Below are positions 1-8,505 of a stretch of 64,000 nucleotides of DNA, one piece after another. Source of the DNA: Gemmatimonadetes bacterium T265. GTDB lineage: Bacteria > Gemmatimonadota > Gemmatimonadetes > Gemmatimonadales > Gemmatimonadaceae. Each line of letters begins with the position of its first letter. Position 1 is the first letter of the stretch. Under the pieces are notes generated by a model that searched no databases, was not told the origin of the DNA, and saw only the letters and a list, made by a program, of their open reading frames with translations. Location: contig BPUI01000003.1 in the NCBI GenBank assembly GCA_019973575.1, forward strand, positions 310,001-374,000. Direction: 5' to 3'. Both the position numbers and the translations under genes were made by a program.

Positions 1-441
1 CTCGACGCGGGCTACCTGATCCGGCTCGCGAGCACGCCGCCGATCCACCACTTCCACTCGCCGACGCGGAACCGCGAGGGGATGGACCGGTGGGGCGCGC
101 GGAACACGATCCTCTTCACCTGGCACAACGTGCCGATGCCGTACCTCGTGGCGCACATGGCGGCGACGTCGGTAAACGCCTTCGCGGCCGGCGTGCGCGC
201 GGGGACGACGGGGCGCAAGCTGCGCGGGATGGCGGCCGGCTACGCGGACTGCCTGCGGCAGCGGCAGGAGCGCACGCCGGTGCGGGGTGAGACGTACCGC
301 CTCTACCGACGGCTGAAGACGGGCGGGCCGCTGCCGGCCGCGGTCGCGGAGGGGACGGCGTGGGGGCGGGTGGCCGCGGGCGCGGCGGAGTCGGCGCGTA
401 ATGCCACGGCGGCGCGGCGGCCGCAGGCGGTGGTCGCGTGA
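1..441 (+). CDS. Glycosyltransferase family 2, C-terminal part (cut by window edge)
   Basis: The reading frame is open from the first base, so only the last 146 codons are seen and the start lies upstream. The segment with TPPIHHFHSPTR and then RNTILFTWHNVPMPYL is typical of the C-terminal region of GT2 glycosyltransferases, which transfer a sugar from a nucleotide donor during surface polysaccharide synthesis on the cytoplasmic face of the membrane. The nucleotide-binding and DxD part is outside the window. Its stop codon overlaps the GTG start of the next gene by 4 bp, so it belongs to the same operon as the following two GT4 genes and the polymerase. The family call is fairly safe; the sugar specificity is unknown. 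Confidence 0.75.
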   Translation, partial: LDAGYLIRLASTPPIHHFHSPTRNREGMDRWGARNTILFTWHNVPMPYLVAHMAATSVNAFAAGVRAGTTGRKLRGMAAGYADCLRQRQERTPVRGETYRLYRRLKTGGPLPAAVAEGTAWGRVAAGAAESARNATAARRPQAVVA

Positions 442-1667
442 GTACCGCCGTGTTGGACCCGCGCGCCGCCCGCCCCGCGGCGCCCTGCGACGAGCCGCGT
501 CGCGCCGCGCGCCGCGGGCAGCGGCCGTCCGACGGCGCGCGCCGCGGGCCGCGCGTGCTCGTCGTGCAGCGCATCGTCCCGCCGTACCGGGTGCCGCTCT
601 TCCGCGCGCTCGCCGCGTCGTCCGAAGTCGCGTACGAATTCGCGTACGGCGAGCAGCGCGCCGGGTCGGCGCTCGAGAGCGTCGTCGCGCCCGACGGGCT
701 CGCCGTGCGGCCGGTGCGCAACACGTACTTCGCGTCGCGCGGGCGCGAGCTCGCGGTGTGGCAGCGCGGCGTGTCGCGGCTCGTGCGCTCGGGGACCTAC
801 GACGCCGTGATCGCGGAGTTCAACCCGCGCATCGCGTCCAACGTGCAGGCGTTCGCGGCGGCGCGGCTGCGCGGCGTGCCGTTCGTGTGGTGGGGGCACG
901 GCGCGGGCCCCAACGCGGGGCGGGCGACGGTGCGCGCGCGCGTCGCGCTCGCCCGCGTGGCCGACGCGGTGATCTTCTACAACGAGGCGCAGGCCGAGCG
1001 CTTCGTCGCGGCCGGGCTCGCGCCCGAGCGGGCGTTCGTGGCGCCGAACTCGCTCGACGTGTCGGCGATCACCGCCTTCGCGCGCCCGCCCGAGCGGGCG
1101 GGGGACCGCGCCGGGCGCGACCGCGTGCTCACCGTCGGGCGGCTGATCCCGGAGAAGCGGGTCGACCTGCTCGTGCGCGCGTTCGCGCTCGCGCGCGGCC
1201 GCTTCGGCGGGCCGCAGCGCCTCACGATCGTCGGCGACGGCCCGGAGCGCCCCGCGCTCGAGCAGCTCGCCGCGTCGCTCTGCCTAACGGACAGCGTCGA
1301 GTTCGCGGGGTCGCTGTACGACCCGGCGGCGCTCGCGCCGCACTTCAACGCGGCGTGGGCGATGGTCTCGCCGGGCGGGATCGGCCTCGCGGCGGTGCAG
1401 AGCCTCGCGTTCGGCGTGCCGGTCGTGCTGGCCGCCGGCGAGCCGCACGGGCCCGAGGCGTCGGCGCTCGCGGACGGGCAGAACGCGGTGTTCTTCCCCG
1501 GCGGGCAGGTCGAGGCGATGGCCGACGCGCTCGTCGCGCTCGACGCCGACCCGGCGCGCTGGCTCACGATGGCGCGCGCGGCCCGGGCCACCTCTGACGC
1601 GCGCTTCGGCCTCGACCGGATGACGGCGGCGTTCGACCGCGCCGTGCGGCATGTCTGTCCGGCCTGA
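438..1667 (+). CDS. Glycosyltransferase family 4 (atypical acidic motif)
   Basis: A 409-residue GT-B fold glycosyltransferase. The N-terminal Rossmann half begins with LVVQRIVPPYRVPLFRALA, an opening usual for GT4 enzymes. The C-terminal donor-binding half begins near residue 230 with VGRLIPEKRVDLLVRAF, followed by GDGPERPALEQLA near residue 266. Where GT4 enzymes normally carry the EX7E motif this protein has SPGGIGLAAVQSLAFG, with neither glutamate; similar variants are known among lipopolysaccharide and capsule GT4 enzymes. The GTG start at 438 overlaps the previous stop. It probably adds one sugar to the repeat unit assembled by this cluster; donor and acceptor are unknown. Confidence 0.85.
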   Translation: MSTAVLDPRAARPAAPCDEPRRAARRGQRPSDGARRGPRVLVVQRIVPPYRVPLFRALAASSEVAYEFAYGEQRAGSALESVVAPDGLAVRPVRNTYFASRGRELAVWQRGVSRLVRSGTYDAVIAEFNPRIASNVQAFAAARLRGVPFVWWGHGAGPNAGRATVRARVALARVADAVIFYNEAQAERFVAAGLAPERAFVAPNSLDVSAITAFARPPERAGDRAGRDRVLTVGRLIPEKRVDLLVRAFALARGRFGGPQRLTIVGDGPERPALEQLAASLCLTDSVEFAGSLYDPAALAPHFNAAWAMVSPGGIGLAAVQSLAFGVPVVLAAGEPHGPEASALADGQNAVFFPGGQVEAMADALVALDADPARWLTMARAARATSDARFGLDRMTAAFDRAVRHVCPA

Positions 1668-2955
1668 CCCCCGGGGCCGCTGGACCGTCGTCCACAAGGG
1701 CGCGCGCGACTCGTACCAGACGTCGCTCGCGCTCGCGGAGGCGGGGGTGCTCGACGCGCTCGTCACGGACTGGTACTCGCCGCTCGACCGGGGCTGGTTC
1801 GACGGGCTGACGCGGCTCGCGCCCCCGGGCGTTAGGCGCGAGCTCGCGCGGCGCTACCGCGCGGGCCTGCCGTCGGCGCGCGTGCGCGTTTACCCGCGCG
1901 ACTACGTCATGGCGCGCTTCGAGGACGCGCGCGACCGGCGGGGTGACGCGGCGATCGGCCGCTACGCGGGGCGCCGGGCACGCGCACGCGGGACGGGGCT
2001 CCTCGCCTACAGCTGCTATGCGCAGGCCGCCTTCCCCGCCTACGGCCACGCGGGGCCGAAGGTGATCTTTCAGGTCCACCCGCATCCGGCGGCGCTGCGC
2101 GCGCTGTTCGCCGACGAGGCCGCGCGCGTGCCCGAGGCCGCCGCGTCGCTCGCGCGCGAGCCAGAGATGAGTCTCGCGCCCGCGGTCTACGCCGCGCGCT
2201 GCGGCGAGGCGCGGCTCGCCGACCTCTGCATCGTCGCGTCGGACTACGTGCGGCGCACGCTCGTCGCGCAGGGCGTCGACGGGCGGCGGGTGCGCGTGGT
2301 GCCCTACGGCGTCGACCTCCCCGACGCGCGCCCCGAGCCGCGCGACACGGGCGACACGTTCCGCGTGTTGTTCGTCGGGCAGGCGATCCAGCGCAAGGGG
2401 CTGAGCTACCTGCTCGAGGCGTGGCGGCGGCTCGCGCTGCCCAACGCCGAGCTGGTGCTCGCCGGGCGGGGCGGGACGGACGACGCGCTGATCGCGCGCT
2501 ATGAAGGGCTGTTCCGGCCGGGTAGCTTCCGCCGCACGGGCCCGGTCTCGCGCGAGGCGCTGCGCGCGTTGTACCAGACCAGCGACGTGCTCTGCATGCC
2601 GTCGCTGGCCGAGGGGTTCGGGCTCGTGTACCTGGAAGCGCTCGCGCAGGGGACGCCGGTCGTCGCGACGCCCAACACGGGCGTGGCGGACCTGGTGCGG
2701 GACGGCGAGGAGGGATTCATCGTGGGCGTACGCGACGTCGACGCGCTGGCCGAGCGGCTGGCGTGGGGCCACGCGCACCGCGGCGAGTTGGCCGCGATGC
2801 GCGGCGCGGCGCGCCGACTCGCGGAGCGGCAGTCGTGGGCCGCGTTCCGCCGCGGCCTCGTGCGCGCGCTCGGCGACGCGTCGCGCCCGCTCGAGGCGCC
2901 CGGCGCGGGCGCGACGGACGTGGCGGTCCGCGCTGTGGCCGCGCATGCGGCCTAA
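1651..2955 (+). CDS. Glycosyltransferase family 4
   Basis: A 434-residue GT4 enzyme. The donor-binding domain starts near residue 240 with LFVGQAIQRKGLSYLLEAW. The canonical EX7E motif is present as EGFGLVYLE near residue 320, followed by QGTPVVATPNTGVADLV, so the catalytic acidic pair missing in the upstream paralogue is intact here. The ATG at 1651 lies 17 bp inside the previous gene, so the two are translationally coupled. The stop codon TAA sits inside a GCCTAACG motif. Role by context: a sugar transferase for the exopolysaccharide or O-antigen-like unit polymerised by the next gene product. Confidence 0.88.
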   Translation: MSVRPDPRGRWTVVHKGARDSYQTSLALAEAGVLDALVTDWYSPLDRGWFDGLTRLAPPGVRRELARRYRAGLPSARVRVYPRDYVMARFEDARDRRGDAAIGRYAGRRARARGTGLLAYSCYAQAAFPAYGHAGPKVIFQVHPHPAALRALFADEAARVPEAAASLAREPEMSLAPAVYAARCGEARLADLCIVASDYVRRTLVAQGVDGRRVRVVPYGVDLPDARPEPRDTGDTFRVLFVGQAIQRKGLSYLLEAWRRLALPNAELVLAGRGGTDDALIARYEGLFRPGSFRRTGPVSREALRALYQTSDVLCMPSLAEGFGLVYLEALAQGTPVVATPNTGVADLVRDGEEGFIVGVRDVDALAERLAWGHAHRGELAAMRGAARRLAERQSWAAFRRGLVRALGDASRPLEAPGAGATDVAVRAVAAHAA

Positions 2956-2958
2956 CGT

Positions 2959-4509
2959 ATGCGGGCCCGCGTAGCGCCCGGCGGCGGCGGCGCGGGCGCG
3001 CGCGCCGCGCTGCTCGTCGTCGGCGTCGCGCTCGCCGTCGTCCTCGGCTTCGGCGTCGGGGGGGCGGGCACGCACGAGTACGGGATCGAGCTGCTGATTG
3101 CCGCGTCGCTCACCGCGGCGCTCCTCCTGCCCGCCCTCGTCCGCGGCGCGACCGGGCGGTTCGACCCGTTCGAGCCGCTCGTCACCGTGGTCGGCGTGTA
3201 CCTCGTGTACTTCGTGGCCGGCCCGCTACTGCGGCTGACGACCGGGGACACGGTCGTCATCGGGCGCGACATGCGCCCGTTCTACGCGTGGGGGTTCGCG
3301 GCCGTGTTCGCCGGGGTGGTGGCGATGTGGGTCGGCTACCACCTGCCGTTCGGCGCGGTCGTCGGACGGCAGCTGACGCGCGTCCGCGGCAGCGAGCAGT
3401 CGTCACCCGAGGCGCTCAAGAGGATCCGGCGGATCGGGTGGGGGCTGACGCTCGCGGCGCTCGCGGCCCTCGTCCTCTGGACGCGGCTCGAAGGGCGGTC
3501 GTTCTCGCGCTTCTTCCTGCCCGGCGTGATCGCGCCGGCGGAGAAGGCCGACCCGAGCGGCAAGGGGACGAACCTCGCGTACCTGTTCCTCGCGATCGAG
3601 TGGTTCATCCCGGCGTTCCTGATGCTTTCGGTGAGCGGCGGATTCCGCGCGCGCCCGATCAAGTGGGCGTACTTCCTCTTCGTCTCGATCGCCTACACAT
3701 CGCTCGGCTACCGCTACCGGCTCATCATCCTGTGGGCGGCGACGTTCATGCTCGCCTATCTGAGGCGCGGGCGCCGGCCGCGCACGTCGACGCTGCTCGC
3801 GGGCGGCGTGGTGGTCGCCGCGTTCGCGGCGTGGCTCGGGATCGCGCGCGCGGTCTTCAAGTCGGAGTCGCGCAAGGCGACGGCGACGCCCACGCTCGTC
3901 CAGGTCGCGCGCAACTCGCTCAGCGACACCGAGGTGTTCGAGACGTTCGGCGCGGTGCTCGACGCGATCCCCGAGCGCGAGGAGTTCGCCGGGGCGGACC
4001 CGTACGTGTACGTGCTGATCCAGCCGATCCCGCGCGCGATCTGGCCCGGGAAGCCGCTCCCGACCTTCCTCGACAAGATCGCCGTCGCGATCGGCACGCC
4101 GTCGGCGGGGAACGCGGGGGCCGCGGTCCCGCACTTCGGGGAGTATTACGTCGCCTTCGGGTGGCCCGGGCTGCTGCTCGGGATGGCGGCGTTCGGCATG
4201 GCGGTGCGCGCGCTCTGGGCGTGGTACCTCGCCGACCCGCGCAACGCGTGGCGGCAGGTCGTGTTCGCGGTGAGCAACGCCTTCCTCGTTCAGATCATCA
4301 TCCGCGGGTACTCGCCGCAGATCGTGCAGGAGTGGTTTTTCATCATCGGGCCGGCGGCGCTCGGGATGTGGCTCGCCCACCGCGGCGAGCGTCCCGCGTT
4401 CGGCGGCGCGCCGGTCGTGGCGCGGGCGCCGGGCGGGCGCACGGACCTGCCGGTGCTCCCGCCGTATCACCCCGCCCCGCCGCTCGCGCCCGAGGGGGCC
4501 ACGCGCTGA
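2959..4509 (+). CDS. Polytopic membrane protein, Wzy-like polysaccharide polymerase
   Basis: A 516-residue protein made almost entirely of hydrophobic membrane segments. A loop around residues 230-265 (YTSLGYRYRLIILWAATFML) carries clustered Arg and Tyr. A large polar region after the middle contains ESRKATATPTLVQVARNSLS and a Pro/Trp-rich stretch (QPIPRAIWPGKPLP), as in oligosaccharide repeat-unit polymerases. A Pro-rich cytoplasmic tail ends the protein. It starts 3 bp after the stop of the GT4 gene, at the end of the glycosyltransferase operon, where a polymerase (Wzy/WaaL type) is expected. Sequence alone cannot separate a polymerase from a ligase. Confidence 0.68.
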   Translation: MRARVAPGGGGAGARAALLVVGVALAVVLGFGVGGAGTHEYGIELLIAASLTAALLLPALVRGATGRFDPFEPLVTVVGVYLVYFVAGPLLRLTTGDTVVIGRDMRPFYAWGFAAVFAGVVAMWVGYHLPFGAVVGRQLTRVRGSEQSSPEALKRIRRIGWGLTLAALAALVLWTRLEGRSFSRFFLPGVIAPAEKADPSGKGTNLAYLFLAIEWFIPAFLMLSVSGGFRARPIKWAYFLFVSIAYTSLGYRYRLIILWAATFMLAYLRRGRRPRTSTLLAGGVVVAAFAAWLGIARAVFKSESRKATATPTLVQVARNSLSDTEVFETFGAVLDAIPEREEFAGADPYVYVLIQPIPRAIWPGKPLPTFLDKIAVAIGTPSAGNAGAAVPHFGEYYVAFGWPGLLLGMAAFGMAVRALWAWYLADPRNAWRQVVFAVSNAFLVQIIIRGYSPQIVQEWFFIIGPAALGMWLAHRGERPAFGGAPVVARAPGGRTDLPVLPPYHPAPPLAPEGATR

Positions 4510-4635
4510 GCGCGTGGCCTGCGACAACGCCGGGGTCGGGTGCCTGCCCGTCGGGGCACAGGCGCACGGGGCCGACGACGCGGCGCCGCCCGACCCCGGC
4601 GTGATGCTCGCCGCCGCTACGACGCGCGCCGGGCG

Positions 4636-5088
4636 TCAGTCCGCCGAGCGCGACGTGTGCAGGCTCTTGATCCGTTCGTACGCCTGGCGCACCTCCGCGG
4701 CCTGACGCTGCACCACGGTCGCCGCCTGCGCGGGGAGCGGCGCCGCGCCCGCCTGGTCGTACGCCTTCACCGCGTTCTCGTCACCCCGCTCGCACTCGGC
4801 GAGGATCGACGCGTCGTCGCGCCCGGTGACCACGCTCTTGAGGTTGATCCAGCCGCGGTGCACGGCCGCGCTCACGGACCCGCCCTTGTCCGCGTCGCCG
4901 CCCGCGGTCGACGCGAGGTTGCGCAGCTCGGTCACGAATTGGGCGCGCTGCGTCGCGTACTGGCTGAAGATCTGCTTGAGTTGCGCGTCCTTGACGTCTT
5001 CGCTCGCGGCGCGGTAGCCGTCGGCGCCGTCTTGCGCGGTCTCGATGAGGTAGCTGATCGCGTCCGGGGCGGTCATCGTGTCGGCCAT
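4636..5088 (-). CDS. PA2169-type four-helix-bundle protein (DUF2383)
   Basis: A 150-residue, fully helical, soluble protein. Segments such as LKQIFSQYATQRAQFVTELRNLA and the closing helix with RQAAEVRQAYERIKSLH are characteristic of the DUF2383/PA2169 ferritin-like family. Members are small stress-associated proteins of unresolved biochemistry; I see no complete di-iron ExxH pair that would support ferritin activity. The gene stands alone, convergent with the polysaccharide operon and divergent from the S53 peptidase gene, with 245 bp between the two starts for both promoters. Family assignment is confident; the function is not known. Confidence 0.85.
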   Translation of the reverse strand: MADTMTAPDAISYLIETAQDGADGYRAASEDVKDAQLKQIFSQYATQRAQFVTELRNLASTAGGDADKGGSVSAAVHRGWINLKSVVTGRDDASILAECERGDENAVKAYDQAGAAPLPAQAATVVQRQAAEVRQAYERIKSLHTSRSAD

Positions 5089-5333
5089 GGCGAGGTCTCG
5101 GTTGAAGAAGTGGCGTCGGCCGGCACGGGGCGCGTCGGCGGGCGTGCGCGGGCTCGTCGCATGTTCAGGACCGCTGCGACGAGCGCGGCCCTGGAATCGC
5201 GCCAGGTCGGCCCCGCGCCGACGGGTCCCGCGTCATCCCGACCCGGCACGCACGCTCTGCTTGCGCGTCCGCGACCGGGGTAGCAACGTCGCTGCATCGC
5301 CCTCGCCCTTCTTTCGCGCATTTCCGACGCCCG

Positions 5334-7076
5334 ATGATGCCCCCGACCATTCCCCCCCGCTACGTCGTCCTCCCCGGCACCGAGCGCGCCCCCGTGCCTG
5401 GGGCGCGCGCCGTCGGCCCGACGCCGCCCGACGAGCCCGTCCGCGTGAGCGTATACCTGCGCCCCCGCACCGAGCTGCCCGACCCCGCGCTGCTCGGCGC
5501 GACGCCGGTCGACGCGCGGCCGGCCCCGCTGACGCGCGAGCAGTTCGCCGAGCAGTACGGGGCGAGTCCGGACGACGTCGCGCGCGTGCGCGCGTTCGCC
5601 GAGGAGGCCGGGCTCCGCGTGGTCGACGAGGACGCCGCGCGCCGCACGGTCGTGGTCGAAGGCACGGCCGCCGCGATGCAGCGCGCCTTCGAAGTCAAGC
5701 TCAGCCGCTTCGTGCACCCCGACGGCACCGAGTACCGAGGCCGCGTGGGGCCCGTGCACGTGCCCGAGTCGCTCGCGCACGCCGTCGACGGCGTGTTCGG
5801 CTTCGACACGCGCCGGACGGCGCGCTCCAACGCGATCATCCGCCCGCTCCCGGCCGCCGCGGACTTCCGCGCCGCGGCGCCGCGGCCCTGGTTCACGCCG
5901 CCGGAGTTAGGCACCCTCTACGAGTTCCCCGCGGGCGACGGCGCCGGGCAGTGCGTCGGCCTGCTCGAGTTCGGCGGCGGCTTCGACACGGCCGACCTCG
6001 CGACCTACTGGGGCAAGGTCGGCGTGTCGCCCGCGCCGACCGTCGTCGCGGTGCCGGTCGGGACCGGGACGAACGCGCCGGGCAAGGACCCGGACTCAGA
6101 CGGCGAGGTGATGCTCGACATCGAGGTCGCGGGCGCGCTCGCACCGCGCGCGCGCCTCGCCGTGTACTTCTCGACGTTCACGCAGCAGGGGTGGGTCGAC
6201 GCGCTCACGACCGCGGTGCACGACGCGACCAACCGGCCGAGCGTGCTCTCGGTGAGTTGGGGGTACGCGGAAGGGCACGACACGTGGACGCGCGCGGCGA
6301 TCAACGCCGTGAACGACACGCTCAAGGCGGCCGCCCTGCTCGGCGTCACGGTCTGCTTTGCCTCGGGCGACGACGGCTCGAGCGACGAGATCGCCGACGG
6401 CCATGCGCACGTCGACTTTCCGGCGTCGAGCCCGTACGCGCTCGGCGTGGGCGGGACCGCGCTCGTCGCCGACGCGACGCGCACGCAGATCACGTCGGAG
6501 GTCGTCTGGAACGGCGGGCCGCGCGCGACCGGCGACGGCGCGGGCGGCGGGGGGATCAGCGCCGTGTTCCCGCTCCCGGCGTTCCAGGCCACCGCGTCGG
6601 TGCCGCCGTCGGTGAACCCCGGGCACAAGCGCGGGCGCGGCGTGCCCGACGTCGCGGCCGTCGCCGACCCGCGCACGGGGTACTTCATCCGCTCGTCGGG
6701 GCAGGACGGCGTCGCCGGCGGCACGAGCGCCGCGGCGCCGCTCTGGGCCGCGCTCCTCGCGCGCATCAACGCCGCGGGCGCGACGCCGGTCGGGTACATC
6801 ACGCCGCTGCTCTACGCGTCGGCCGGCGCGGCGGGGTGCCGCGACGTCATCGAGGGCAACAACGACCCGACGGGCCAGGTCGGCGGCTACGCGGCCGGCC
6901 CGGGCTGGGACGCCTGCACCGGGTGGGGGAGCCCGAACGGCCGCGCACTCGGCCCCGCCCTGCGGACCGGGGGCGCGGCGGCGGGCACGGTCGCGGCGGG
7001 CGGGGCCGACACCCCGGGCGGCCCCGCACGCCCCGGCGCGCGCCCGCCCGCGCGCCCCGCGGTCGCGGGAGCCTAA
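5334..7076 (+). CDS. Sedolisin/kumamolisin-type serine-carboxyl peptidase (S53)
   Basis: A 580-residue S53 endopeptidase. Residues 1 to about 165 form the pro-kumamolisin activation domain (LTREQFAEQYG, then VVVEGTAAAMQRAFEVKLSRF). The catalytic domain carries the Glu/Asp pair in GEVMLDIE (E258, D262) and the nucleophile Ser465 in GGTSAAAPLW. The E-D spacing of four and E-S distance of about 207 match kumamolisin. The C-terminal calcium site is visible as CRDVIEGNN followed by GWDACTGWGSP. Family members are acid-active secreted proteases. No clear Sec signal is seen at the N-terminus, as is common in bacterial pro-kumamolisins. The stop codon lies in a GCCTAACG motif that forms half of an inverted repeat. 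Confidence 0.93.
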   Translation: MMPPTIPPRYVVLPGTERAPVPGARAVGPTPPDEPVRVSVYLRPRTELPDPALLGATPVDARPAPLTREQFAEQYGASPDDVARVRAFAEEAGLRVVDEDAARRTVVVEGTAAAMQRAFEVKLSRFVHPDGTEYRGRVGPVHVPESLAHAVDGVFGFDTRRTARSNAIIRPLPAAADFRAAAPRPWFTPPELGTLYEFPAGDGAGQCVGLLEFGGGFDTADLATYWGKVGVSPAPTVVAVPVGTGTNAPGKDPDSDGEVMLDIEVAGALAPRARLAVYFSTFTQQGWVDALTTAVHDATNRPSVLSVSWGYAEGHDTWTRAAINAVNDTLKAAALLGVTVCFASGDDGSSDEIADGHAHVDFPASSPYALGVGGTALVADATRTQITSEVVWNGGPRATGDGAGGGGISAVFPLPAFQATASVPPSVNPGHKRGRGVPDVAAVADPRTGYFIRSSGQDGVAGGTSAAAPLWAALLARINAAGATPVGYITPLLYASAGAAGCRDVIEGNNDPTGQVGGYAAGPGWDACTGWGSPNGRALGPALRTGGAAAGTVAAGGADTPGGPARPGARPPARPAVAGA

Positions 7077-7104
7077 CGGTGCGGCACTCCGCCCGTCGTT
7101 AGGC
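7071..7104. terminator. Inverted GCCTAACG pair between convergent genes
   Basis: GCCTAACG at 7071-7078 and its exact complement CGTTAGGC at 7097-7104 are separated by 18 bases. The element lies between the ends of the convergent S53 and methyltransferase genes and includes the S53 stop codon. It could fold as an 8-bp stem in RNA from either strand. There is no clear T-tract, so rho-independent termination is inference from position and from the known analogy of inverted uptake sequences. Confidence 0.5.
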
Positions 7105-7797
7105 GGGCGGGGTCAGCTCGAAGACGCCGACCGCGCGCGGCGCGGGGCGGGCCCGCGCCTCGCCGACGGTCCACTTGCTCATCGCGACGCCCCAGCCGTC
7201 CGCCTCCATCGCCTCGAGCAGCCGCAGGCTCGCCTTCCGGAACGGGTCCGCCACGAGCACGCGCCCGCCCGGGGCGAGATTCTCCGCGAAAATCCGGCGC
7301 AGGTGCGGCTGCGTCGCCTCGCCGTAGAGGATGTCCGCGCCGACGATCCACGCGTAGCGCCCCGCGTCGTCCCAGACGGTCCAGTCGGCGATCCGGTAGG
7401 TGATGGACGTCGCGCCGTTGCGTTCGCCGTTCAGGCGGCAGACGGCCATCGCCTCCGCCTGCCGGTCGGTCTGTACCACCGCCGCCCCGAACGACGCGGC
7501 GACGATCCCGGGCAGCCCGGTGCCGGCCCCGAGTTCCAACACGCGTCGGCCGCGGAACGCGTCGGCGCGCGCGGCGACGTCGTGCGCGAGCGCGATCGCC
7601 GCGGGCCAGAGGACGACGCCGTACGGCGGGCGCCCCTCCGTCTCGCCGAGGAAGCGCTGCTCCTGCAGCATGGTGATGACCTCGCCGGTGTAGAGGACGC
7701 TCCACTCGCGGCCGGCGAGCCGGAGGCGGTACTCGCGGGGCGGGAACTCGCCGGCGGCCGCGGCGAACGGGGGGTGCGGGTCCGGGGGTGGGGACAT
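7099..7797 (-). CDS. SAM-dependent methyltransferase, methyltransferase_16 (METTL21-like) type
   Basis: A 232-residue class I methyltransferase. The SAM-binding motif I is VLELGAGTGLPGIVAA, followed by an acidic strand end (VQTDRQAEAM) and a motif-IV-like VGADILYGEATQPHL. The N-terminal sequence with YRLRLAGREWSVLYTG resembles the lysine-methyltransferase-like METTL21/methyltransferase_16 family. I chose the ATG at 7797 because conserved sequence starts right after it, although the frame stays open further upstream. It is divergent from the peroxiredoxin gene with about 175 bp between them. The substrate, protein or small molecule, cannot be told. Confidence 0.78.
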   Translation of the reverse strand: MSPPPDPHPPFAAAAGEFPPREYRLRLAGREWSVLYTGEVITMLQEQRFLGETEGRPPYGVVLWPAAIALAHDVAARADAFRGRRVLELGAGTGLPGIVAASFGAAVVQTDRQAEAMAVCRLNGERNGATSITYRIADWTVWDDAGRYAWIVGADILYGEATQPHLRRIFAENLAPGGRVLVADPFRKASLRLLEAMEADGWGVAMSKWTVGEARARPAPRAVGVFELTPPA

Positions 7798-7972
7798 GCG
7801 GTCGGCGGTTCGGAGGGGGGGCCGGCGTGCGACGGCCGTGCGGCGCGCGTGGGGGACGTCCGCCGCCCTCCCCCGGCCGACCGCACGGGCGGGGCCACGA
7901 CGGGCCGCGGGCCGGGACGGGGCGTGGCGCGAGTCTGGCAGGACGAACGGCACTCCCCAACCGACGCGCGCA

Positions 7973-8479
7973 ATGCCTAACACTCCGCCGCCCCGCGCCA
8001 CCCCGCTCGAGCCGGGCACGCCCGCGCCCGAGTTCTCGCTCCTCAGCACCCCCGACCAGCGCGTCGCGCTCTCCGAGCTGCGCGGGCGCCCGGTGGTGCT
8101 CGTCTTCTACCCGGCCGACTGGAGCCCCGTCTGCGGCGACGAGGTGGCGCTGTTCAACGCCGTCCTCCCCGAGATCGCGAAGCACAACGCCGAACTCGTC
8201 GGGATCTCGGTCGACGGCGTGTGGTGCCACACCGCGTTCGCGCACGACCGCAAGCTCCACTTCCCGCTGCTCGCCGATTTCGAGCCCAAGGGCGCGGTGG
8301 CGCGCGCCTACGGCGTCTACCGCGACGCGGACGGGACGGCGGGGCGCGCGCTCTTTGTGATCGACGCGGAGGGCGTCGTCCGCTGGAGCTACCTCTCGCC
8401 GGTCGGGGTGAACCCGGGCGCCGACGGCGTGCTCGACGCGCTCGACCGGCTCGCCGCGCCGGCCCCGGCCGCCGCCTAA
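7973..8479 (+). CDS. Peroxiredoxin (AhpC/TSA family)
   Basis: A 168-residue thioredoxin-fold peroxidase that reduces peroxides. The N-terminal PAPEFSLLSTPDQ leads to the peroxidatic cysteine Cys54 in FYPADWSPVCGDE, in which Ser replaces the usual Thr of the PxxxTxxC motif. A second cysteine, Cys85 in DGVWCHTAFA, could act as resolving residue as in atypical redoxins. I place the start at the ATG of 7973 because the protein aligns with the family from there; that start codon touches a GCCTAAC motif. It is directly followed by a DsbA-like gene, suggesting a small thiol-redox operon. The stop TAA lies in another motif copy. Confidence 0.88.
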   Translation: MPNTPPPRATPLEPGTPAPEFSLLSTPDQRVALSELRGRPVVLVFYPADWSPVCGDEVALFNAVLPEIAKHNAELVGISVDGVWCHTAFAHDRKLHFPLLADFEPKGAVARAYGVYRDADGTAGRALFVIDAEGVVRWSYLSPVGVNPGADGVLDALDRLAAPAPAAA

Positions 8480-8505
8480 CGCAACCTTCCGCCCCCGCCC
8501 CCGCC

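Noticed and set aside
401-1597. Long forward frame overlapping the first GT4 gene
   Set aside because: Arg/Ala/Gly-rich translation without motifs; it is a shadow of the real gene in a G+C-rich sequence, as are many other long antisense or offset frames here.
5089-5333. Riboswitch or small RNA in the divergent gap
   Set aside because: I saw no conserved riboswitch core or convincing fold; only an ordinary divergent promoter region is likely.
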